From contig JAPDHM010000002.1 in assembly GCA_030704425.1 (NCBI GenBank), positions 434,001 to 498,000 on the forward strand: DNA of 64,000 nucleotides, given 5' to 3'. The stretch is from Rhodobacteraceae bacterium IMCC1909 (lineage in GTDB: Bacteria; Pseudomonadota; Alphaproteobacteria; Rhodobacterales; Rhodobacteraceae). Shown in pieces: positions 19,358-27,641 of this stretch. How positions within the stretch are numbered: the stretch's first letter is position 1; every line of letters begins with the position of its first letter. Under the pieces are notes generated by a model. It was not told the DNA's origin. It did no database searches and was given only the letters and a program-made list of their open reading frames with translations. The translations under genes were made by a program, and so were the position numbers.

Positions 19358-20227
19358 TTATTGCAATGTTTGCCGGGCCATTTGCACCGCCAAAATGCCA
19401 AACATGATGATGACAACCCCAACAATATCCCAAATCCGCAGGGTCTCACCCAACAATACCGCTGCAATCATCACCCCAAAAAATGGATTCAAAAAGTGGA
19501 AAGTGGCCGCCTTCACCGCACCGATCCGCTGAACCAGCCAGAACCAGATAAAGGTGGCCACAAGACCGGGCATCAAGACCGTATAGGAAAAGGCGAGCAC
19601 CAATTTCATAGACCAATTGACCACAGGCTGATCAAAAATAAGGCCCGGAATGACCAGAAAAGCCGACCCCACCAGCATTTGCAACCCGACGATCATCAAC
19701 AAGTTCCCCCCCGATGAGGCGCCGCGCACCATCAAAGTCGCCACGGTCAGCGAAGCCACCGCGATGAAACACAGAGCAATGCCATAAAAATCTGCCCCCG
19801 CCTGCATCCGAGCCCCCATGATGAGCGCAACACCACCTGCACCAGCGCAAAGCCCCAGGACGCCCAGCGCAGAGAGGCGTTCTCGAAAGATCACCCAGCC
19901 AGCAAAGCCCACCGCCAAGGGCATCGTCGAGGCGATGATCGAGGCCAAAGAGGCTTCCACAGTCTGCATCGCCACGAAATTCAAACCTAAATACAAAGCA
20001 TTTTGGCAAAGTCCAAAAACAATCGTGGCGCGCCACTGCCCGGGTGTGAGGCGCCATGTTTGCCCCAAAAACTGCGCTAGGGCTATGCCAATCAATCCTG
20101 AAATCAGAAACCGAAGAGAAAGGGACAGAATCGGCGGCGCGTCTGCCACAATGATCCGCGCAGAGGTGAATGCAGAAGACCAGATCAACGCGAACGCCAA
20201 GCCAGCCAAAATAGCGCGTATGTCCAT
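19358..20227 (-). CDS. EamA-type drug/metabolite exporter
   Basis: 289 residues with ten hydrophobic segments in two EamA repeats; MDIRAILAGLAFALIWSSAF opens the first repeat. Inner-membrane transporter of the DMT superfamily; the substrate is unknown. It is a separate unit from the CcdA gene (55-base gap). An inverted repeat and AT-rich DNA lie in the adjoining spacer at 19303-19357. Confidence 0.87.
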   Translation of the reverse strand: MDIRAILAGLAFALIWSSAFTSARIIVADAPPILSLSLRFLISGLIGIALAQFLGQTWRLTPGQWRATIVFGLCQNALYLGLNFVAMQTVEASLASIIASTMPLAVGFAGWVIFRERLSALGVLGLCAGAGGVALIMGARMQAGADFYGIALCFIAVASLTVATLMVRGASSGGNLLMIVGLQMLVGSAFLVIPGLIFDQPVVNWSMKLVLAFSYTVLMPGLVATFIWFWLVQRIGAVKAATFHFLNPFFGVMIAAVLLGETLRIWDIVGVVIIMFGILAVQMARQTLQ

Positions 20228-20323
20228 GGGTATTTATCCTTAACCTACCGGCAGGTAACTTTGCGCAGTATTGCGCCCTGGGCAAGGCCATTTTGCGCAA
20301 CCCAGACCAATCGCAAATACAAA

Positions 20324-20351
20324 AGCCCGCGCCAGAGATTCGGCGCGGGCT
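20324..20351 (-). terminator. Rho-independent terminator of the HU gene
   Basis: Ten-bp stem AGCCCGCGCC (20324-20333) with GGCGCGGGCT (20342-20351). Read on the minus strand it is followed by TTTTG, 23 bases after the HU stop. It could also act against readthrough on the plus strand. Confidence 0.85.
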
Positions 20352-20373
20352 TTCATAAAAAATTTGTTTTTAT

Positions 20374-20661
20374 TTAACCGTTTACGCTGTCTTTGAGCGC
20401 TTTCGCAATGGTCATTTTGACAACTTTATCCGCATCTTTTTTGAAGCTTTCACCAGTGGCGGGGTTGCGCACCATCCGCTCTGGACGCTCACGGCAATAG
20501 ATTTTGCCAACACCGGGCAAAGTCACAGCGCCGCCGCCGGAAACTTCGCTGGTGATCAACTCACACATCGCATCCAACGAGGCCGCTGCGGACTTTTTAT
20601 CCGTGCCCATTTTTTCTGCCAATGTGGCAACCAATTGTGTTTTCGTCATAGGTTTCGACAT
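20374..20661 (-). CDS. HU-family DNA-binding protein
   Basis: 95 residues, typical HU/IHF length: helical dimerisation part (MTKTQLVATLAEKM), then the beta-arm region with RNPATGE. Here the arm is followed by SFKKDADKVVKMTIAKALKD, and the stretch before it (GVGKIYCRERPERMVRNPATG) is longer and Cys-containing compared with classic HU. The ATG at 20661 follows AGGAGA. Monocistronic, with its own terminator. Confidence 0.9.
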   Translation of the reverse strand: MSKPMTKTQLVATLAEKMGTDKKSAAASLDAMCELITSEVSGGGAVTLPGVGKIYCRERPERMVRNPATGESFKKDADKVVKMTIAKALKDSVNG

Positions 20662-20782
20662 ATTTTTTCTCCTAACAAGCCCAACACCTTGGGCACCAAT
20701 CTCCAACAGTTAACTGCATATTGTAGAAAGACACAACAAATTGTATCGTATAAATTGAAAAAAATGAGCAAAAGTCTCAATT

Positions 20783-22258
20783 TTATAGAAATGCTGTCTC
20801 CTCAAAACTTCTTAACTTACGCGAATGTATTCTCTCCAGCGGCATTTCGCGCAAAAGCTCCATTGCGCGAATACCTATTCGAAGATGACGAGAAACTTGG
20901 GTTTTGTAAAAGCTTGTCGCCATGCCGGGCAATTTCAACTCCCCATGCAGCGGTTTATCGCTGACGCACAGCAGGGTCCCATAGGGCACGCGGAATCGAT
21001 AGCCATTGGCAGCGATTGTGGCACTTTCCATGTCCAGGGCAATGGCACGCGATTGGCTGAGCCGGTGCACCGGGCCGGATTGATCTCGCAGCTCCCAGTT
21101 GCGATTGTCGATGGTTGCCACCGTTCCTGTACGCATAATTTGCTTCAAATCATATCCCTGCAGGGCTGTGATCTCAGCCACAGCCTGCTCCAGGCTGGTT
21201 TGGATTTCGGCCAAAGCTGGGATCGGCACCCAGACCGGCAAATCGTCATCCAAGACATGATCTTCCCGCAAATAGGCATGGGCCAGGACAAAATCACCCA
21301 GGCTTTGCGAATTGCGCAGACCGGCACAGTGCCCCACCATGATCCAAGCATGCGGGCGCAACACCGCGATATGATCGGTGGCGGTTTTGGCATTCGACGG
21401 GCCCACGCCAATATTCACCAATGTGATGCCATTGCCATCTGCGCGGGTCAGGTGATAGGTCGGCATCTGCGGCATTTTTTGCGGCGCTTGCAAAGGGGCA
21501 TCTGCGGTTGTGATGCAATGGTTGTCCGGTCCAACAAAGGCCAGATAGCCACTGTTTGGATCTGCTATTTGCTCACGGGCGAAGGCCTCAAATTCCTCCA
21601 CATAGAATTGGTAGTTGGTAAACAATACATGGTTCTGGAAAAATTTCGGATCTGTGGCGGTGTAATGGCGCAAACGGGCCAAGGCATAATCCACCCGCTG
21701 CGCATCAAATAGGGCCAAGGGTTGCGTGCCATCCGGCTGCACAACATCCGTTCCGTTCACAATATTATCGTTGGTCGTGGCTAAATCAGGCACATCGAAA
21801 ACATCACGCAGCACAAATCCAGCCGCATCCGCTGGAACCACGAGGCTTGGATCATGCGCCACGGCAAAATGGACCGGTATGGGCGTGTTCGAATAGCCAA
21901 CCTGCACAGTGCAGCCATGATTTACGATCAACAACTCCAACTGTTGTTCTAGATAGTTCTGGAACAGGACCGGTTGGGTGATGGTCGTGGCAAAGACGCC
22001 CGGCCCATAGACATGACCAAAAGACAGGCGGCTATCCACCGACGCATAGCTCGAGGTTGTGATCCGCACCTCCGGGTAAAAAGCCCGATAGCGGGTGCTG
22101 CTATCGCCTGTGTCCAGAACCGAGACGAATTTTTCGCATAAAAAATCAGAGGCCTTTTGGTACAGGGCAATCAAATGTGCAACAGCCTCTGGCGCTTGCG
22201 CAAAACTCTGCGGGGCTGCGTCATCAGGCAGGGTGAAAACAGGATCAAGCGTCCGCAT
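20783..22258 (-). CDS. amn: AMP nucleosidase
   Basis: Cleaves AMP to adenine and ribose 5-phosphate. 491 residues with an N-terminal AMN-specific domain (to about 170) and a C-terminal nucleoside-phosphorylase fold; the substrate loop is near NIGVGPSNAKTATDH, and ALDMESATIAANGY carries the ribose-binding ME motif. Its ATG at 22258 lies inside the last codons of ade (14-base overlap), so the two enzymes act consecutively from one transcript: AMP to adenine to hypoxanthine. Confidence 0.93.
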   Translation of the reverse strand: MRTLDPVFTLPDDAAPQSFAQAPEAVAHLIALYQKASDFLCEKFVSVLDTGDSSTRYRAFYPEVRITTSSYASVDSRLSFGHVYGPGVFATTITQPVLFQNYLEQQLELLIVNHGCTVQVGYSNTPIPVHFAVAHDPSLVVPADAAGFVLRDVFDVPDLATTNDNIVNGTDVVQPDGTQPLALFDAQRVDYALARLRHYTATDPKFFQNHVLFTNYQFYVEEFEAFAREQIADPNSGYLAFVGPDNHCITTADAPLQAPQKMPQMPTYHLTRADGNGITLVNIGVGPSNAKTATDHIAVLRPHAWIMVGHCAGLRNSQSLGDFVLAHAYLREDHVLDDDLPVWVPIPALAEIQTSLEQAVAEITALQGYDLKQIMRTGTVATIDNRNWELRDQSGPVHRLSQSRAIALDMESATIAANGYRFRVPYGTLLCVSDKPLHGELKLPGMATSFYKTQVSRHLRIGIRAMELLREMPLERIHSRKLRSFEETAFL

Positions 22259-24059
22259 CTTCTTGCCCCCACTCTTGCACCACGGGCACAAGTTCAAATT
22301 TACGCACATCCACCAGACCGAGATCCGAAATGCGCAGATCTGGAATCACCACAAGCGCCAAAAGGGAGTGCTGCATATATGCATTGTTCAAGTGACAGCC
22401 ACAGTCAGCCATGGCCTGCACCAAGGCCGCGGCCTTGGCCGCAACCTCTTCAGCTGGCGCATCAGACATGAGGCCGGCAATGGGCAGTTCCACCAAGGCC
22501 AATTCCCGCCCGTCTTTCCATACGCTCACACCGCCGCCCACCTCTGCCAAGCGATTGGCGGCCAGAGCCATATGCTCGGCGGAGGTGCCCACCACAATCA
22601 TATGATGGCTGTCATGGGCCACGGTAGAGGCGATGGCCATCTCACCGTGATAGCCAAAACCCGACACGAAGCCATTGGTCACACTGCCCAGCGCCCGGTG
22701 CCGTTCAACCAGGGCAATTTGGCAAATATCACCCTGCCCGCAAATGCGCCCGCCCCGCACCGGAAGCTCGGCCTCCAGCGCCTGCGTCGGCGCTTGGTTC
22801 TCCACAACGCCAATCACACGCACTATCGCCACATCAACATCACCATCAGGCGCGGGAATAGCAAACTCAGCGGCAAATTTTTTTGCTCCCATGTGAACCG
22901 TATTGCGCGCCTCGGCCGGCCAGGCGATATGCGGGCACTCTGTGGTGATCCTCCCCGCCAGGGCCACGGTTTTGCCCCTCGCAATCACCCGTTCAATCGG
23001 CAGCTCTCGCAAGTCAGAGGTGAAAATCACATCCGCCCGCCGGCCTGGTGCAATACTGCCCAATTCCCGCTCAAGACCGAAATGCGTTGCCGTGTTGATT
23101 GTGGCCATTTGCAGCGCGACCAAGGGATCACAGCCGCAAGCAATTGCATGACGCACCACACGGTTCATATGCCCGTCCTGCACCAGCGTTCCAGAATGGC
23201 AATCATCGGTGCATAAAATGAAGTTGCGCGGATCCAGCCCTTTCTCGGTGATCGCGGTGATTTGCGTTTCCACATCATACCACGCACTGCCCAGGCGCAT
23301 CATCGAGCGCATTCCTTGACGCACCCGCATGACAGCATCCGCCTCACAGGTGCCTTCGTGATCATCCGCCGGGCCGCCTGCGGCATAGGCATGAAACGCC
23401 GGCCCCAGATCGGGGCTGGCGTAATGGCCGCCAATTGTTTTGCCCGCGCGGGCTGTGGCCGCCATCTCGGCCAACATCTGTGCATCGCCGTTGACCACAC
23501 CGGGGAAGTTCATCATCTCCCCAAGCCCGATGATCTCGGGCCATTGCATCGCCTCTGCCACATCCTCGGCGCTGATCTCATAGCCGGTGGTCTCCAGACC
23601 GGGCGCCGATGGCGCGCAGCTTGGCATTTGGGTGAAGATGTTCACCGGCTGCATCAACCCCTCATCATGCATCAGCTTCACCCCGGCCAGGCCCATAACA
23701 TTGGCGATCTCATGAGGGTCGGTGAACATCGTAGTGGTGCCATGCGGGATCACCGCGCGGGCAAATTCAGCTGGGGTCAGCATACCACTTTCCACATGCA
23801 TATGCCCGTCACAAAGGCCGGGAATCACATAGCCACTCCAGCGCAACACCTCTGTCTTGGGCCCGATGCAATGGCTTGCGTCCGGGCCAACATAGGCAAA
23901 TCGCCCCGCCGCAATTGCCACATCCCATCGCAAAATTTCGCGTGTGTGCACATTGGCCAATTGGCCGCCTAAAATAACCAAATCTGCTGGCCTGCGCCCC
24001 GCAGCAACCGCAACCAGATCGGCCGCGCAGTCAGACCAAGCCCTAAATGAATTGTCCAT
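22245..24059 (-). CDS. ade: Adenine deaminase
   Basis: Hydrolyses adenine to hypoxanthine and ammonia; amidohydrolase superfamily, metal-dependent. 604 residues. The metal motif HMH is in IPGLCDGHMHVESGML, with HGTTTMFTDPHE, GGHYASPD and TDDCHSGTL following. The C-terminal adenine-deaminase domain is complete. It overlaps amn, which strengthens both calls. It is divergent from arsC with 86 bases between starts. Confidence 0.94.
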   Translation of the reverse strand: MDNSFRAWSDCAADLVAVAAGRRPADLVILGGQLANVHTREILRWDVAIAAGRFAYVGPDASHCIGPKTEVLRWSGYVIPGLCDGHMHVESGMLTPAEFARAVIPHGTTTMFTDPHEIANVMGLAGVKLMHDEGLMQPVNIFTQMPSCAPSAPGLETTGYEISAEDVAEAMQWPEIIGLGEMMNFPGVVNGDAQMLAEMAATARAGKTIGGHYASPDLGPAFHAYAAGGPADDHEGTCEADAVMRVRQGMRSMMRLGSAWYDVETQITAITEKGLDPRNFILCTDDCHSGTLVQDGHMNRVVRHAIACGCDPLVALQMATINTATHFGLERELGSIAPGRRADVIFTSDLRELPIERVIARGKTVALAGRITTECPHIAWPAEARNTVHMGAKKFAAEFAIPAPDGDVDVAIVRVIGVVENQAPTQALEAELPVRGGRICGQGDICQIALVERHRALGSVTNGFVSGFGYHGEMAIASTVAHDSHHMIVVGTSAEHMALAANRLAEVGGGVSVWKDGRELALVELPIAGLMSDAPAEEVAAKAAALVQAMADCGCHLNNAYMQHSLLALVVIPDLRISDLGLVDVRKFELVPVVQEWGQEDADA

Positions 24060-24145
24060 AAGGTAGATTTTCCGATCTAGACGGGCTGCGCAAGTCCCAT
24101 TACAGTTTTTTTCACAGTAAAATACCTTTGGGTAAAGGGTTTAGT

Positions 24146-24574
24146 ATGAATATTGTTATTTTCCACAATCCCAATTGCGGCACGTCGCGTAATGTGGTGC
24201 ACATTGTTAAAGATGCGGGATTCAGCCCTACCGTGGTTGAATATCTCGATACCGGCTGGACAAAGCCACAGCTGCAAACCCTATTTGCCACCGCAGGCCT
24301 TAGCGCCCGGGACGCCTTGCGCACGTCAAAATCACCAGCGCAGGAGCTGGGATTGATGGGCTCTGATGTGACCGAAGAGCAATTGCTCGACGCTATGGTT
24401 GCCCATCCCATCTTGGTGAACCGCCCCTTTGTCGCCTACAAAGGGCAGGTGCGCCTCTGCCGTCCCTCGGGGCAAGTGCTCGAAATGTTGCCACAATGGC
24501 CCGCCTCCCCCTATGCCAAAGAAGATGGCAGCCCGCTCATCACGGCCGATGGCGCTGTGGTGCCGGGCGCCTAG
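24146..24574 (+). CDS. arsC: Glutaredoxin-dependent arsenate reductase-family protein
   Basis: 142 residues with the ArsC nucleophile motif HNPNCGTSRN near the N-terminus and conserved Arg in VNRPFVAYKG and RLCRPS. It reduces arsenate to arsenite using glutathione and glutaredoxin. The ATG at 24146 follows AAAGGG. No arsR, arsB or acr3 is nearby, so it is an orphan, and a Spx/ArsC-like role other than arsenate reduction is possible. Confidence 0.87.
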   Translation: MNIVIFHNPNCGTSRNVVHIVKDAGFSPTVVEYLDTGWTKPQLQTLFATAGLSARDALRTSKSPAQELGLMGSDVTEEQLLDAMVAHPILVNRPFVAYKGQVRLCRPSGQVLEMLPQWPASPYAKEDGSPLITADGAVVPGA

Positions 24575-24636
24575 CCGGGAATAGCTTATCTCAACAACAC
24601 CAGGTTATCTGGCCACAACCGACAAAGGACACTTCC

Positions 24637-25392
24637 ATGACAGCCCCCGATCTGCGCCCCAATATGGACAATTGGCAAGAACGTGTCGATCTCGCCGCCG
24701 CCTTTCGCTGGACGGTCCGATTAAACATGCACGAGGCGGTGGCCAATCACTTTAGCTTGGCCATTAATCCCGAGGGGACCAAATTCTTGATGAACCCCAA
24801 TCAAATGCATTTCTCTCGTATTAAGGCTTCCGATCTCATCGTTGTGGATGCCAATGATCCGGCCAGTATGGAAGGCCCCGATGCGCCAGATCCCACCGCC
24901 TGGGGTCTACATGGCGGGCTCCATCGCTATTGCAAACACGCGCGCTGCGCCATGCATGTGCATTCCCCCTATGCCACAGCCTTGGCGTCTCTCGCGGACA
25001 GCACGCTGCCGCCCGTAGATCAAAATGCCTGCATGTTTTTCAACCGCTATGTCATCGACAACAATTACGGTGGCTTGGCCTTCGAGGAGGAAGGCGCGCG
25101 TTGCGCCAGCCTATTTGAAGATCCCAAAAAGAAGGTCATGATCATGGGCAACCATGGCATTTTGATCATCGGCGAAACCGTCGCTGAAACCTTTAATCGC
25201 ATGTTTTATTTTGAGCGGGCCTGCCAGACTTATCTCCTGGCTCTGCAAACCGGCCGGCCCCTGCGCATTCTTGATACCGAAATTGCGGAAAAAACCGCGC
25301 AGGAGCTGGAAACTTATCCCGAGCAAGACGCCAGACATTTGGCCGAACTCAAGGCCATCTTGGATGAAGAGGGCTGCAATTACGCAGCATAG
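24637..25392 (+). CDS. Class II aldolase/adducin-family protein
   Basis: 251 residues. The fold's metal-binding His residues are visible in MHVHSPYATALASL, and GNHGILIIGETVAETFNR gives the third metal His. Class II aldolases cleave sugar phosphates, but adducin-like members include enzymes of unknown substrate, and this one lacks a diagnostic phosphate-loop signature. The ATG at 24637 follows AAAGGAC. It stands between arsC and the GlxA-type regulator; a link to the neighbouring CoA-ester genes is possible but unproven. Confidence 0.82.
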   Translation: MTAPDLRPNMDNWQERVDLAAAFRWTVRLNMHEAVANHFSLAINPEGTKFLMNPNQMHFSRIKASDLIVVDANDPASMEGPDAPDPTAWGLHGGLHRYCKHARCAMHVHSPYATALASLADSTLPPVDQNACMFFNRYVIDNNYGGLAFEEEGARCASLFEDPKKKVMIMGNHGILIIGETVAETFNRMFYFERACQTYLLALQTGRPLRILDTEIAEKTAQELETYPEQDARHLAELKAILDEEGCNYAA

Positions 25393-25420
25393 ACCACCGG
25401 GCGGACAGGCCACATTGCGC

Positions 25421-26353
25421 CTAGCCCAACTCCCGGCGCAAAGCCTGTGGCGTGGTGCCATATTCTGAGCGAAACGCACGGGTCATCGCACTGGCGTCTT
25501 TATAGCCGCAACGCACAGCAATCTCCGCAACTGAGATGGAGGTTTCAAGCGCCAATCCCCGCGCCCGCTCGAGCCTGATCCGCCGGTAAATGACCTGCGG
25601 CGCGGCGCCAAGCCGGGCCAGGGTTTGCCGTTCCAAGTGCTTTTGGCTGCGCCCAAGCTGCTGCGCCAATTGGGCAATCGGCAAAGGCTCCTCAATATTG
25701 GTCCGCATCAGATCCACCGCCCGTGCAGAAATCCCGCCGCGCCGATCCGGCCGCTGCGCATAGGCGCCAGAAAACAGATTTTCAACCCGCAAGCGCAGGG
25801 CCGCCCCCTGTTGTTTTTCGATCAATTGCATCGCCAGAGTAAAGGCTGTGGACGCACCGCCGCAAGTGATCCGATTGCGATCATAGATAACGGCCTCTTT
25901 TTGCACATCGACCTCCGAAAACCGCTCAGAAAACCGATCAAGCTCGTCCCAATGTATTGTCGCCCGATGCCCGTCAAGCAGACCGGCTTGCGCCAACAGC
26001 CAACTGCCCGTGTCGAGCCCCGCAAGCGTGTCAAACCGCCGTGCCGCCGCGCGCAAAGCCCGGCTGCTCGTCACATTGGCATGGGTCAAAAAACCATAAG
26101 ACGGCATGACCATCAATATATCTCCACGCATATCGGCAAGCTGGGCATCCGCTTCCAGACGCAGACCCGAAGACGAGTGCACCCCCTGTCCGGCGAGGGC
26201 CACAATATTCCAGTCAAAGACCTGGTGCCCCGACAAATCATTGGCCGCGCGCAGCGGTTCGAGAACATTGGCCAAACAATGATTTGAAAAGCGATCAAAC
26301 AGCAGGATCGAAATCTGAAGGGTCGTGGCAGAAGGATTTTTCGAATGGGGCAT
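25421..26353 (-). CDS. GlxA-family AraC-type transcriptional regulator
   Basis: 310 residues: an N-terminal DJ-1/PfpI-like sensing domain (about 12-180, with LAGLDTGSWLLAQAGLLDGHRATIHW) and a C-terminal AraC/XylS double helix-turn-helix (about 215-308, with SVAEIAVRCGYKDASAMTRAF). Regulators of this group (for example CdhR and GbdR) control carnitine and glycine-betaine catabolism. It is divergent from the acyl-CoA dehydrogenase operon with a 76-base gap containing two near-identical GCATGAT(T/A)TAG copies, so it likely regulates that operon. Confidence 0.88.
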   Translation of the reverse strand: MPHSKNPSATTLQISILLFDRFSNHCLANVLEPLRAANDLSGHQVFDWNIVALAGQGVHSSSGLRLEADAQLADMRGDILMVMPSYGFLTHANVTSSRALRAAARRFDTLAGLDTGSWLLAQAGLLDGHRATIHWDELDRFSERFSEVDVQKEAVIYDRNRITCGGASTAFTLAMQLIEKQQGAALRLRVENLFSGAYAQRPDRRGGISARAVDLMRTNIEEPLPIAQLAQQLGRSQKHLERQTLARLGAAPQVIYRRIRLERARGLALETSISVAEIAVRCGYKDASAMTRAFRSEYGTTPQALRRELG

Positions 26354-26429
26354 GATTTAGTCTATTACCGCATGATATAGCCTGGCAATAGCCCTAGCCT
26401 CACATCAAACAGCCGTGAAGGAGGCCCCC

Positions 26430-27590
26430 ATGCTTTATGGATTATCTGCCGAACAAGATATGATCGCACAAACTGTACGCTCATTTGTTGAAAAAGAAAT
26501 TTACCCTCATGAAGAGCTGGTGGAACGCACGGGCGAAGTGCCCAATGAAATTGCCCAACACATCAAAGAGAAAACGCTGGAGCTAGGCTTTTATGCCTGC
26601 AATTTTCCTGAAAGCGTGGGATGCGCGGGCCTGTCGCATGTAGATTTTGCATTGGTCGAGCGTGAATTGGGGCGCGGATCTATGGCGCTCAATCATTTCT
26701 TTGGTCGACCACAAAATATTCTCATGGCCTGTGAAGGAGATCAAATTGACCGCTATCTCATGCCCGCCGTGCGCGGCGAGCGCATGGATGCTCTGGCGAT
26801 GACGGAACCGGGCGCCGGCTCTGACATCCGCGGCATGAAATGCAGCGCCCAGCGCGATGGTGGCGATTGGGTGGTCAATGGCAGCAAACATTTCATCAGC
26901 GGTGCAGATCATGCAGATTTCTTTATCGTCTTCATCGCCACAGGAGAAGACCAAACGGACAAAGGCCCCAAGAAACGGATCACGGCCTTTCTGGTCGATC
27001 GCGGCACACCGGGATTTTCTGTGCGCGATGGTTATAAATCCGTCAGCCACCGTGGATATAAGAATATGATCCTAGAATTCGATGACTGCCGCCTGCCACA
27101 GGCACAGGTGCTTGGCGAGGTAGATGGCGGCTTTGAGGTTATGAATACTTGGCTCTATGCCACACGGATCACGGTGGCCACCATGAGCGTCGGTCGCGCG
27201 CGACGGGTCTTTGACTATGCCCTGCACTATGCGGCAGAGCGCGAACAATTTGGTCAGAAAATCGGAAAATTCCAAGGCGTCAGCTTTCAATTGGCGGATA
27301 TGATTACCGAAATTGATGCGGCAGATCTTCTCACCCTAGCCGCCGCTGACCGCTTAGATAAGGCGCTGCCAGCCAACCGCGAGATTGCCTCCGCCAAGCT
27401 CTATGCCAGTGAGATGCTGGCGCGTGTGACCGATGCGGCCATTCAAATCCATGGCGGCATGGGCCTTATGAGCGACTACCCGCTTGAACGCTTCTGGCGG
27501 GATGCGCGGGTCGAGCGCATATGGGACGGAACATCCGAAATCCAGCGCCATATTATCAGCCGCGACCTGCTGCGGGCTTTGGGGGCATGA
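26430..27590 (+). CDS. Acyl-CoA dehydrogenase
   Basis: FAD-dependent alpha,beta-dehydrogenation of an acyl-CoA. 386 residues: N-terminal helical domain, beta-barrel with MTEPGAGSDIRGM, and a C-terminal helical domain with IHGGMGLMSDYPLERFWRD. The ATG at 26430 is preceded by GAAGGAGG. First gene of a three-gene operon with a CoA ligase and a hydratase. In that setting gamma-butyrobetainyl- or crotonobetainyl-CoA is a plausible substrate; the sequence alone does not show this. Confidence 0.9.
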   Translation: MLYGLSAEQDMIAQTVRSFVEKEIYPHEELVERTGEVPNEIAQHIKEKTLELGFYACNFPESVGCAGLSHVDFALVERELGRGSMALNHFFGRPQNILMACEGDQIDRYLMPAVRGERMDALAMTEPGAGSDIRGMKCSAQRDGGDWVVNGSKHFISGADHADFFIVFIATGEDQTDKGPKKRITAFLVDRGTPGFSVRDGYKSVSHRGYKNMILEFDDCRLPQAQVLGEVDGGFEVMNTWLYATRITVATMSVGRARRVFDYALHYAAEREQFGQKIGKFQGVSFQLADMITEIDAADLLTLAAADRLDKALPANREIASAKLYASEMLARVTDAAIQIHGGMGLMSDYPLERFWRDARVERIWDGTSEIQRHIISRDLLRALGA

Positions 27591-27641
27591 TGACCCAGTG
27601 CCCTGCCGCCTGCAAAGCGCAGCTTAGTGCATAGGTAAGAC

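Noticed and set aside
22095-23216. 373-codon open frame opposite amn and ade
   Set aside because: Spans the junction of two confirmed genes on the other strand; His/Arg-rich chance translation.
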